The position numbers and the translations under genes were made by a program. From assembly GCA_017881185.1 (NCBI GenBank), contig JADGRE010000016.1, positions 1-48,131 on the forward strand: a stretch of DNA of 48,131 nt. The letters are read 5' to 3'. The notes below the pieces were generated by a model. It ran no database searches. It saw nothing but the letters and a program-made list of their open reading frames with translations, and was not told the DNA's origin. This DNA comes from Pseudomonadota bacterium. Lineage in GTDB: Bacteria > Myxococcota_A > Polyangia > Polyangiales > JAFGIB01. Below, one piece after another: positions 26,055 to 33,608 of this stretch (position 1 is the first letter of the stretch; each line of letters starts with the position of its first letter).

Positions 26055-26202
26055 AGGCGTCCCGTGAGTCCGGGCCGTGACCCGTCCTGGCGGAATACCA
26101 AAGTCCCAGCAAACGGCAAGAGGAATCCGAGATTCTTGAGCGGGATTGTCGGGAATCTTGTGGCTGGCACAGGCGCGCAACCTCCGCTATGCCACTGCCA
26201 GC

Positions 26203-27117
26203 ATGCCGAGTGATTCCAACGATTCCGGTACCTTGCCCTTGGCGTCCGGCGAGCCGCCGGATCTCGTGCTGGCGGACGGCAGCTATGGGCTGTTCGAGGG
26301 CTCGACCCGCGACCAGGTCGTGATGGCCGAGTACCGGACGCTGGGCACCTGGGCCAAGGGCCTGGTGTCGCTCGTGGTCGACCGGCTGTTTGGCGACGGC
26401 CCGGGCACCTTCATCGACGTCGGCGCGAACATCGGCCTCGTGGTGGTGCCGGTGGTCGAGCGCAGCGGCAGCCTGGGCATCGCCTTCGAGCCGGAGCCGA
26501 CCAACCTGTTCTATCTCGAGCGCAACGTGGCGCGGCATGGCCTCGGCTCGCGCATCGAGCGGCGGGCCACCGCGTGCTATTCGCAGCCGGCGCGGCTGCG
26601 CCTGGCGTTGTCGGACACGAACCTCGGCGATCATCGCCTGCAATCTGATGCAGCTGACAGCGGAGAGCGCCGAGTGATCGAAGTGCCCGCCGAGCGGCTG
26701 GACGACGTGCTGCGCGGGCGACAGCTGCCACGGCCGATCGTGATGAAGGTCGACGCGCAGGGCTCGGAGGTGCAGGTGTTCGAGGGCGCGATCGAGACCC
26801 TCGCGCGCGCGGACTACGTCGTCACCGAGTACTGGCCGGAAGGCATCGTCGCGCATGGCGATGACGCCCAGCGCTTTGCCGAGCTGATGAGCAGCTTCCC
26901 GTTCGGCGCCGTGTTGCACGTGCTGCCCTTGCCCGACCCGCTCAACAGCAGCGAGCACGTGTTGTCACAGCTGAGCTGGATCGCCCAGGACGGCTCGGAC
27001 CCCGGCTTCTTCGACGTGCTATTTTCACGCCACTGGGTGTTGCCCAACTCGCCGCCCGAGCTCGAGCCGCTCAAGCGGGCGATCGCCGAAGACGCGGCGC
27101 GCAAAGCGTCACGGTGA
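26203..27117 (+). CDS. FkbM-family methyltransferase
   Basis: The 304-residue product has the FkbM methyltransferase core: FIDVGANIGLVVVPVVER (SAM-binding loop, about residue 71), IAFEPEPTNLFYLERNV (second strand), the LRLALSDTNLGDHRL block and the C-terminal IVMKVDAQGSEVQVFEGA, which is the family hallmark. FkbM enzymes O-methylate sugars, polyketides or other small molecules; the substrate here is unknown. The start is placed at the ATG at 26203, with a TATGCC box nine bases upstream that resembles the leaderless pattern. It is divergent from cysH and its 3' end overlaps the lytic transglycosylase gene on the other strand by nine bases. Confidence 0.88.
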   Translation: MPSDSNDSGTLPLASGEPPDLVLADGSYGLFEGSTRDQVVMAEYRTLGTWAKGLVSLVVDRLFGDGPGTFIDVGANIGLVVVPVVERSGSLGIAFEPEPTNLFYLERNVARHGLGSRIERRATACYSQPARLRLALSDTNLGDHRLQSDAADSGERRVIEVPAERLDDVLRGRQLPRPIVMKVDAQGSEVQVFEGAIETLARADYVVTEYWPEGIVAHGDDAQRFAELMSSFPFGAVLHVLPLPDPLNSSEHVLSQLSWIAQDGSDPGFFDVLFSRHWVLPNSPPELEPLKRAIAEDAARKASR

Positions 27118-27894
27118 CGAAGACGCAGACTCTGAGGCTGAAGCTGCTGGCGGTGGTGACGCCGACGCTGCTGCCGGTGCAGCATGCTCGGGTGCAGCTG
27201 CCGGCTGGCGGCGCTTGTGATGCTCGGCTGCCACGCCGAAGTCGCGCTGCTGGAACGCGCGCTGCGCCATCAGCACGGAATCGACGTAGTCTTGAATCTG
27301 GCCTGGCAAGGGCGCGCCCGAATCACGCGCTGCGATCGCGGGCGCGGGACCGGCGTTGTACGCGGCCAGCGCGAGCTTCACGTCACCGTGGAACAACGCC
27401 AACATGCGACCGAGGTAGAAGGTGCCGGCCTGGATGTTGAAGTCCGCGTCGTACGGTCGGTACTTGCGGTGCAGCTCGCGCGCAGCATAGCGCGCGGTGC
27501 GTGGCATCAGCTGCATCAGGCCACGCGGCCCCAGTTGTCCGTGCGCGCGCGGCTGGAAGTTGCTCTCGATCCAGATCACGGCATTGACGAGCGTCGGGTC
27601 CACGCCCTGCTTGCGCGCTGCGCGCTGCACGAAGTGCTGAACCGCACGGATGCGCGCGTTCTCCTCGCTACTGAACGCGTGCAGCTCGCGCGGTGCCGCG
27701 GGTGGTGCGGGCGGGGCCTCTTGCACCGGATCGCTCGACGCCGTGGCCTGCGCCCCGCCTGCATCGGCAGCGCTCGGCGCAGCTGCAGCGCTCGGCCTTG
27801 GTGCCACGACGGCAGGCGTACGCGCGACGTTCGTGGACGAGCAGCCGACGAGCTGTGCGCAACCCAAGGCCAAGAGCGCCGGCCAGCTGTTCAA
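27109..27894 (-). CDS. Lytic transglycosylase lipoprotein (SLT, GH23)
   Basis: The 261-residue product starts at a TTG (27894) that overlaps the TGA of the upstream membrane gene, a TTGA arrangement implying translational coupling. The leader ends QLVGC, so it is lipid-anchored. An Ala/Pro-rich tether is followed by an SLT domain: NAVIWIESNFQPRAHG with the catalytic Glu, LGPRGLMQLMPRTA, and AGTFYLGRMLALFHGD with LALAAYNAGP. These enzymes cut peptidoglycan glycan strands to 1,6-anhydromuramic ends. The C-terminus is Ala/Pro/Ser-rich. A much longer frame extends upstream through the membrane gene in the wrong phase; the lipobox decides this start. Confidence 0.9.
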   Translation of the reverse strand: MNSWPALLALGCAQLVGCSSTNVARTPAVVAPRPSAAAAPSAADAGGAQATASSDPVQEAPPAPPAAPRELHAFSSEENARIRAVQHFVQRAARKQGVDPTLVNAVIWIESNFQPRAHGQLGPRGLMQLMPRTARYAARELHRKYRPYDADFNIQAGTFYLGRMLALFHGDVKLALAAYNAGPAPAIAARDSGAPLPGQIQDYVDSVLMAQRAFQQRDFGVAAEHHKRRQPAAAPEHAAPAAASASPPPAASASESASSSP

Positions 27895-28562
27895 CCGCGG
27901 GCGTTGCGCACCTCGAGCACCCAGGCTGGCGTGTCGCGCAAGAACGCGTCGAGATGCTTCTTGCGCGAGTAGTAGTAGAGCGCGCTGCCACCCTGAAAGA
28001 GCAGCGACGACACCATCAGCGCCGCGTACGCGATGATCACGCCGGTGTGGAACATGGTGCCCATGTCCTGCGCCAAGTCGCCCACCTGCGGATCGTCGAT
28101 GGAGGAGAGCGCACCGTGGAGCTCGGGATGCTCGTGCAGCGCCTGGTCTACGAGGCTTCCAGATGACAGGGAGACATACAGATGGAATCCGGAGTACGCC
28201 AGCATCGCGCCCAGCAAGAGCAGCTGGTTGACGCACAACCACAGCGGAGCGCGGCGATCGTGGCGCTGCAAGCGTTTGCGCCCCAACAGCTCTGCAAAGC
28301 CGAAGCCCCCTAGGAGTGCCGCGGACAAGAGGCCCCAGGCGTCGCCTAACGAGAAGAGCCCGGACAGGCAAGCACCGACGAGCAAGCTGTAGCCGTTCCA
28401 GGCCGCGAGCTTGATCGCACCGTCGATGCTGCGTATGCGCTGATCGGCCGCCGTGAGCTGCGCCAGTTGCGCCGGGCTGAGCGGACTGTGCGGGGCTGCG
28501 ACCGAGACCGGCTCGCCATCCGGGGCGGTGGGTGCGGCGCCGGCCGCGGGTTGCTCGCTCAT
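27891..28562 (-). CDS. Membrane protein of unknown function, four predicted segments
   Basis: The 223-residue product has a Pro/Ala-rich N-terminus of about 35 residues, a short amphipathic stretch with AADQRIRSIDGAIKLAAWNG, then hydrophobic segments around SLLVGACLSGLFSLG, LLSAALLGGFGFAELLG, LLLLGAMLAYSGFHLYVSL and VIIAYAALMVSSLLFQGGSA. It ends in a cytoplasmic tail with YYYSRKKHLDAFLRDTP. I recognise no named family. Its stop overlaps the start of the lytic transglycosylase gene, so the two are translated together and it may help place or regulate that wall enzyme. Confidence 0.8.
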   Translation of the reverse strand: MSEQPAAGAAPTAPDGEPVSVAAPHSPLSPAQLAQLTAADQRIRSIDGAIKLAAWNGYSLLVGACLSGLFSLGDAWGLLSAALLGGFGFAELLGRKRLQRHDRRAPLWLCVNQLLLLGAMLAYSGFHLYVSLSSGSLVDQALHEHPELHGALSSIDDPQVGDLAQDMGTMFHTGVIIAYAALMVSSLLFQGGSALYYYSRKKHLDAFLRDTPAWVLEVRNARG

Positions 28563-28640
28563 CGATCACCTGCGGGCATGGTACGCGCTCGCGGGTCCGC
28601 AGGCCACGCCCGCATGCCACCACGGCGTGATGCACCGCGA

Positions 28641-28886
28641 ATGGACCACATCTTCAACCGCACCGCTTGGCAGGCGCACCCGCATCCGGCGACCATGAGC
28701 TTGCGCGCCCCGCATGCGCCGGTGCTCGCCGTGGCCGAAACCTGGGGATGTCGGCGCGATCGCATGGCAGGGCTTTGCGCGAAACACAATCTGGTGTTGG
28801 CTGGGGACGGCAGCTGTTACGCGACAGCCTGGTGTTTCGTGTGTGATTGGGCGCGTGCTGATCTGGGCCGACGCGCGCTCACCTAG
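28641..28886 (+). CDS. Small Cys/Trp-rich hypothetical protein
   Basis: The 81-residue ORF reads MDHIFNRTAWQAHPHPATMS at its start and has a Cys-rich second half (TWGCRRDRMAGLC, GDGSCYATAWCFVCDWARAD). The composition, with several Trp, Asp and Cys, looks more protein-like than the Arg/Ala-rich shadow frames here. No known family or signal peptide. No ribosome site is evident and a Met at 28695 is an alternative start. Treat as unproven. Confidence 0.35.
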   Translation: MDHIFNRTAWQAHPHPATMSLRAPHAPVLAVAETWGCRRDRMAGLCAKHNLVLAGDGSCYATAWCFVCDWARADLGRRALT

Positions 28887-28918
28887 AGCCGACATCGAGC
28901 GCGACCCGCATCAACCCG

Positions 28919-29092
28919 ATGACCTCGGTGCCGACCTCCGAGATCGATGGCAGCGCGTTGGTCGGCTACGACAGCTGGCAGCTCGACGACGCGCTCGATC
29001 GGGCGGCGCGACGCTTACAAGCGCAAACGCCTGCGCCGCAAGCGCCGAAGGGCTCGGCGCCTGCGGCAGCAGACTCGCGTGCGCAGCGTTGA
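28919..29092 (+). CDS. Small hypothetical protein, possibly a gene remnant
   Basis: The 57-codon ORF begins MTSVPTSEIDGSALVGYDSW and continues QLDDALDRAARRLQAQ before a Pro/Ala tail. The middle looks like a short amphipathic helix. Its frame is open upstream to 28862 without a good start, so it could also be the 3' end of a lost gene. It ends nine bases before the convergent beta-propeller gene. The rest of 28563-29101 shows only this and the 28641 ORF. Confidence 0.3.
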   Translation: MTSVPTSEIDGSALVGYDSWQLDDALDRAARRLQAQTPAPQAPKGSAPAAADSRAQR

Positions 29093-29101
29093 GCTGCAGA
29101 C

Positions 29102-31663
29102 TCAGCCGCCACTGCCCGCCACGCCGGCATCTGCCGCAGGCGGCGTGGGCGCCATGCCACCGTCGGCCGCGGGCAGAGGCTTCGGATTGGGAATCGCACC
29201 CACGCCCGCGCTACCGCTGCTGGTCCCCGTAGCGCCACCCGTGCCCATGCTCGGCGCACTGCCGCCGCCGCTCGTGCCGAGCACCGGATTCTCGCGGTGA
29301 TCCGCGTTGTCGGGCGAGGGCAAGGCCACCATCGCGAGGTTCTGCATGAGATCAGCCAGCGAGTTCACGAGCACGCCGGCGTAGCTGATCGAGTAGACGT
29401 AGGTGTCGGTCTTGTCCTGGATGAACAGACCGCGCCGCACTTCCGGCTGCTGGCAGTAGTAGTTCTGGTAATAGTACGGCGACTGATTGCCGTACATGTC
29501 GTAACAGCCGCTGCTGAACAGCGTGGTGTGGTCGATCGAGCCGAGCTTCACGATCTTGCTGGTCGACACACGGAACACGTCGAGGCTGCTCATGAAGCCC
29601 GCGCCGTACTGCACGTAGGGAATCGCCAAGAGGCCGTCGGTCTGGCCATTGGGCACCCAGTAGGTGAAGGCCTTATGGTTGCTGTTGGCTTGCGACCAGC
29701 CGTTCGGCGAATAGTCGAACGAGAAGGTCTTCATCGGGTGCGCGCCATCGCTGACGTCGAAGATCTGCAAGAACAAGCCGATGTCGCGGCCGGTCGTGGG
29801 GTCGGTGTTGCGACCGATGGTGAGCAGGTGCCCCGCATCGAGCGGGTGCATGTAGTCACTGAAGCCGGGGATGTCGAGCTCACCGAGCACCTTGGGGTTC
29901 TTCGGATCGGCGAGATCGATCACCGACAGCGGATCGGTCTGACGCGCAGTGGTGACGTAGCCGCGCTCGTCGACGAAGCGAGCAGACTTGATCTGCTCGC
30001 CATCCACACCCAGCGGCGGCGTGATGCCCGTGCGCTTCAAGGTGTCGCCATCGGCAGCAAGCGTGAGCACGCGGTTGTCCGTGTGCATGCGCGTGTCGGC
30101 CATCGGCACGTCTTTCACGTCCGAATTGAGCGGCAAGATGGTGACCCAGTCTTGCCAGATGTTCTGCGTGGTCGCGATGCGCACGCTGCCGGCCAGCTCG
30201 TCGATCGAGAACTGGTTGAGCACGTGGCCCGGCGCGAAGCCCGACGCCTTGTACGTGGTCTTGGTGTCCGTGAGATCGAACACGTGCAGCGTGGTCTGCT
30301 CGCGCTGCAGGAAGTGCGTCTCGTAGCGCCAGTCTTGCTGCGCAAGCACCAGCGTGCTGTCGTTGGCGTAGACCGTATCGGCATTGCCGAGCACGATCGC
30401 GCCGCCCAGCGCGCTCTTGGGGTCGGTCAGATCGAACGACACCACGTTGGTGAGGCCGTAGGCGGTGAGCGCCGGCGGCGGAGCGTAGAAGTCCACGCAG
30501 CGCGGCATGGCGTCGACGATATGGCCGTTGATGCGTTCGTGATCGACCGGCACCCAGTCGGAGATCTGCGTCTTGTCGATGGCAGTTACCAAGCGATCGC
30601 GCCAGTCATCGACCTGAGCGTCGATCTCTGCTTGCGGGTAGGCTTTGCCCCACGGATCTTTGTACTCGATGTACGCCTGGAACACCGGGGGCGTGTGGAA
30701 GCCGCCCTGCACGACCGTACGTACGGTGTTGCCATGGCGACGCGACGACAGGTAGTTGCCCTCGATGTACAGCTCGCGCTCGACCTTCGGCGTGCTGCCG
30801 GTGACGTCGAGCGTGGTGATCTTGGTGAAGGGCGCACCGTAGTAGTACGGCTGGTAGTAGTAGTCGCCGAAGCCGCCGCCACCCTGATACCCCAGGGTCT
30901 GCGCGCCGGTCTGCTTGAGCGGAACGATGTCGCCCTGGTTCCACAGCGTGGAGAACACCACCGCCTTGCCGCTCGCCACGAACATCTCGTTGGCCGTGCC
31001 TTCGATGACCTGCGAGCTCTGAATCTGCGTGGAAGCCGGGGGCCATGACTTGAGCGCGAAGAGCGTGTTGCCGTGGATCAGGTAGATGTGCTCGCCCTTT
31101 TCGTCGGTCTTCACGATGTCGGCTTCGTCGACGCCCTTGATCTGAGTGTTGGTGTCGGAGTGACCGGTGGGCGCGCCACCACCGGTGTCTTTGGTCGCGC
31201 CGCCAGTGCCTGTGGTCGTGGCGCCGCCGGTACCCGCGCTGGCGCCATTGCCAGACGAGGCGGGCACGGACCCGGTGCCACCCGCAGCACCGCTGCTCGA
31301 CGGTGCGCCGCTGCTGGCGTTGAAGCTGCTGGGGCCCGCGCTGTCCGCGACGCCCCCGCGTACCGCGTACACGTTGCCGGCGTACTGCGCATACTGCTCG
31401 CCCTTCTTGAGCAGCACCGCCTGCGCGTCGATCTTCGCGGTGATGTCTGTGCGGATCCTGCCGAGCAGGTCGCCGCAATCAGTGGCTTGCAAGAGCGTGG
31501 CGACGGCCGCGACCTTGGTACCGGGCAGCGGTGTCGGCGCACCGTGCGAGCTGCTGCCGCCCGCGCTGCTGTTGCCGCCGCTGCTGGTGTTCGAGAAACA
31601 ACCGACAGCCGCCATGCCCAGGCTGACCGTCGTAACCAGTTGCCATCGTTTGAATGCACCCAT
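29102..31663 (-). CDS. Beta-propeller lipoprotein (Beta_propel family)
   Basis: The 853-residue product has a lipoprotein leader ending AAVGC, with GGAGG about nine bases upstream of the ATG. A Ser/Gly/Thr-rich region to about residue 190 contains the segment LGRIRTDITAKIDAQAVLL. The family signature TNTQIKGVDEADIVKTD marks the start of the C-terminal beta-propeller (about residues 170-780), with blades such as HIYLIHGNTLFALKSWPP, LTLAADGDTLKRTGI, ARFVDERGYVTTARQTDPL and LLTIGRNTDPTTGRDIGL. Four Tyr-rich patches (GDYYYQPYYYGAP, SPYYYQNYYC) are unusual. The C-terminus is again Gly/Thr-rich. The family is secreted, bound to the membrane, with no known activity. It is divergent from the PilZ gene across an inverted-repeat region. 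Confidence 0.88.
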   Translation of the reverse strand: MGAFKRWQLVTTVSLGMAAVGCFSNTSSGGNSSAGGSSSHGAPTPLPGTKVAAVATLLQATDCGDLLGRIRTDITAKIDAQAVLLKKGEQYAQYAGNVYAVRGGVADSAGPSSFNASSGAPSSSGAAGGTGSVPASSGNGASAGTGGATTTGTGGATKDTGGGAPTGHSDTNTQIKGVDEADIVKTDEKGEHIYLIHGNTLFALKSWPPASTQIQSSQVIEGTANEMFVASGKAVVFSTLWNQGDIVPLKQTGAQTLGYQGGGGFGDYYYQPYYYGAPFTKITTLDVTGSTPKVERELYIEGNYLSSRRHGNTVRTVVQGGFHTPPVFQAYIEYKDPWGKAYPQAEIDAQVDDWRDRLVTAIDKTQISDWVPVDHERINGHIVDAMPRCVDFYAPPPALTAYGLTNVVSFDLTDPKSALGGAIVLGNADTVYANDSTLVLAQQDWRYETHFLQREQTTLHVFDLTDTKTTYKASGFAPGHVLNQFSIDELAGSVRIATTQNIWQDWVTILPLNSDVKDVPMADTRMHTDNRVLTLAADGDTLKRTGITPPLGVDGEQIKSARFVDERGYVTTARQTDPLSVIDLADPKNPKVLGELDIPGFSDYMHPLDAGHLLTIGRNTDPTTGRDIGLFLQIFDVSDGAHPMKTFSFDYSPNGWSQANSNHKAFTYWVPNGQTDGLLAIPYVQYGAGFMSSLDVFRVSTSKIVKLGSIDHTTLFSSGCYDMYGNQSPYYYQNYYCQQPEVRRGLFIQDKTDTYVYSISYAGVLVNSLADLMQNLAMVALPSPDNADHRENPVLGTSGGGSAPSMGTGGATGTSSGSAGVGAIPNPKPLPAADGGMAPTPPAADAGVAGSGG

Positions 31664-31745
31664 GACCGTTGCCTCCGCGGCGAGCGAGCCGCCAATCCCC
31701 TGACCCCAAGATAAGCAACCAATGTGCCACGCGCCATGTCGGTGA

Positions 31746-31866
31746 TTTCAAGCACTTGGCGCTGTGCCAGGCTGTGCCAGCGGTGAGCCACTCTCGAAGG
31801 ACGATCTTTGGATCATACGGGTAGATGTGTGCGGCGTGCGGCCGAGTGGGATCCAAGTGCTTGAAA
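31746..31866. promoter_or_regulatory. Candidate operator: 14-bp inverted repeat between divergent genes
   Basis: TTTCAAGCACTTGG (31746-31759) and CCAAGTGCTTGAAA (31853-31866) are perfect reverse complements separated by 93 bases. Each arm contains the dyad CAAG-NN-CTTG, so each could bind a dimeric regulator. They sit between the beta-propeller and PilZ start codons (31663 and 31926) and could act on both genes or form a loop. Confidence 0.5.
31761..31780. repeat. 10-bp tandem duplication GCTGTGCCAG x2
   Basis: The same ten bases occur twice in a row one base after the left arm of the inverted repeat. Ten bases is about one helical turn, so two proteins could bind the same face. Confidence 0.6.
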
Positions 31867-31925
31867 CTCCAGCACAAGCTGGTCCGGCGAGCCCCCCGAG
31901 CGTGGTATGCTGTTAGGACCCGTTG

Positions 31926-33014
31926 ATGGACGCCGCACGAAGAAGTCAGCGTTACCCAGCGGAGCAGCCGCTGCTGGTGAGCTGCGAGAGTTGGCACGAC
32001 TTCGTCGCGTTGTACGCGGGCGACATCGGCCAGGGCGGCATGTTCATCCTCACGGACGACGCGCCGCCCCTGATGAGCACGATCGATATTCGATTGCAGC
32101 TGCCGGAGGCGACCGCAATCGCGCTGCGTGGTCGCGTCGTGCACGTGATCACGGCGGAGCAAGCGCAGCGCGAGAACAAGAAGGCGGGCGCCGGCATCGA
32201 GTTCATCGAGATGGACGCGGAGCGCAAGCGCCAGATCGCGCAGCTCATCGAGTTCGCGCGCTGGCAGGGCGCCAGTGGTGATCCGAACGCGAGCTTGGCG
32301 CGCACGATGATGGAGCACGCGGCCACCGCGCCCGCGAGCAAGCCGGCGGCAAGTGCGAGCACGGGCGCAGCAACTGCTGCACGACCGGCGCAACGCCAGG
32401 CGGCGATGCAGACCAGCACCGTGACCTCACGCGCTGCAGTGGAGCAAGACCCCAAGCGCAGCACCCGCGATGGCGCGGTGAAGACGAGCGCGACGCAGGA
32501 CAAGCTGAAGAACACGCTGGATGGCGAACAGAAGTCGGTGCACCCAGAGGACCAGCAGTTCTCGGTGCGACCGGACGCAGACAAGAAGCGCTCCGACAGT
32601 CGCAGCAGCTTGGCCGCTCCGGCAACCCAGAGCGGCAGCAGCCGACCGGCACCGGCGGCCAATGCCAAGGCCGCTTCGGAGAAGCCCGCAGCTGCAGCCA
32701 AACCGACCGACCCCACTCAGCTCAAAGTGGTGGTGACGCACTTCGCGCACAAGCGCTACGACCAAGCGCTCAAAGTCGTGCGCGAGATGATCGCAGGCAA
32801 CCCAGGAGACCCGCAGGCGCTCAAGTGGCAAGCCATGTGCGGCGCACGCCTCGCGCTCGCGAAGAACGACGGCAAGACTGCGATACAAGAGTACGAGAAG
32901 GCGCTGACCTTCGACGAGACCAACCACGAGGCGCGTGAGTTCGTGCGCAATTTCTATCGCGACCAGCGGCTGAACGCGCTGCCCTTCGGTCGCTACTTCG
33001 TGAAGAAGAAGTAG
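31926..33014 (+). CDS. PilZ-domain protein with C-terminal TPR-like segment
   Basis: The 362-residue product has an N-terminal PilZ domain (about residues 1-105) of the myxobacterial type. The c-di-GMP-binding RxxxR is present as RRSQR (Arg5, Arg9), but the second motif, normally D/NxSxxG, reads DIGQGG, so the Ser is lost and binding may be weak. Residues about 120-265 are low complexity (Ala, Ser, Lys). The C-terminal 85 residues, with HFAHKRYDQALKVVREMI and AIQEYEKALTFDETNHEA, look like TPR helices. The ATG at 31926 has AGGA upstream; a TATGCT box lies at 31906-31911. It may couple cyclic-di-GMP to a protein partner, for example in gliding or secretion. The last 22 bases overlap the opposing membrane-protein gene. 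Confidence 0.85.
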   Translation: MDAARRSQRYPAEQPLLVSCESWHDFVALYAGDIGQGGMFILTDDAPPLMSTIDIRLQLPEATAIALRGRVVHVITAEQAQRENKKAGAGIEFIEMDAERKRQIAQLIEFARWQGASGDPNASLARTMMEHAATAPASKPAASASTGAATAARPAQRQAAMQTSTVTSRAAVEQDPKRSTRDGAVKTSATQDKLKNTLDGEQKSVHPEDQQFSVRPDADKKRSDSRSSLAAPATQSGSSRPAPAANAKAASEKPAAAAKPTDPTQLKVVVTHFAHKRYDQALKVVREMIAGNPGDPQALKWQAMCGARLALAKNDGKTAIQEYEKALTFDETNHEAREFVRNFYRDQRLNALPFGRYFVKKK

Positions 33015-33469
33015 GCGCTGCTCGCGGGCGTGCCTGTGGCTGCGGCCGCTGCGGGGTCGCCGCGCGCAGCGCTGCGAGCCAGAGGCGGCCACAACACCTC
33101 GCCGACCAGCCACGCCACCGCCAAACCGAACACGGCGCCCAGGGCGTCCCAGGCGAAGTCGCGAATCGAGGCGTCGCCGCCGCTAACGGAATCGTAGAGC
33201 TCTTTGCCCGCGCCGAGCGCGAGCGGCACCCCGAGCCCCGCGAGCAAACACGACAGGCGCGAGCCACCGGCTGCACGAGCGAGCGAGTAGCTGCCGACCG
33301 CGAAGTAGCTGCTGAGGGCGAAATGCGCAGCCTTGTCGGCGCCGAAGAAGCGATCTTGCGCGTGTGCAGCGCTCGCGCTACCGAGCGCGCACGCAAGTGC
33401 CACGGCAAAAATCCACGCAATCGATGCGCGCGGTGTCGCTAGACGCTGGGACACGGCGCCAGCATGCAT
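32993..33469 (-). CDS. YfiM/DUF2279-like membrane protein
   Basis: From the ATG at 33469 the 158-residue product has a signal-like segment IAWIFAVALACALGSASAAHAQ, then DRFFGADKAAHFALSSYFAV with the DKxxH motif seen in YfiM-type proteins, a second hydrophobic block LAGLGVPLALGAGKELYDS, and DASIRDFAWDALGAVFGLAVAWLV. The C-terminus SAYFFFTK is read opposite the KKK end of the PilZ gene, a 22-base tail-to-tail overlap. Function is unknown; the family is found in the cell envelope. An earlier in-frame start exists at 33565 but the signal segment favours 33469. Confidence 0.65.
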   Translation of the reverse strand: MHAGAVSQRLATPRASIAWIFAVALACALGSASAAHAQDRFFGADKAAHFALSSYFAVGSYSLARAAGGSRLSCLLAGLGVPLALGAGKELYDSVSGGDASIRDFAWDALGAVFGLAVAWLVGEVLWPPLARSAARGDPAAAAATGTPASSAYFFFTK

Positions 33470-33608
33470 GAGGATCTCACGTGCAAGTAGTGGTTTCGTG
33501 AGGCGTTTGTGGCGGTCCCCTTGAGCGCGCGTGCAGCTCACGGCTAGAATCGCCGCTTCGCCCACGCGGCCGCACTCGCCGCATGCGACAACGGAGTTTG
33601 GCCACGCG

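Noticed and set aside
27109..28635. 508-codon frame for a long lytic transglycosylase
   Set aside because: Its N-terminal half overlaps the membrane gene in the wrong phase and is Arg-rich; the lipobox after the TTG at 27894 marks the true start.
29297..31048. Open plus-strand frame of 583 codons
   Set aside because: Antisense to the beta-propeller lipoprotein, which has a ribosome site, lipobox and family signature; the plus frame shows none.
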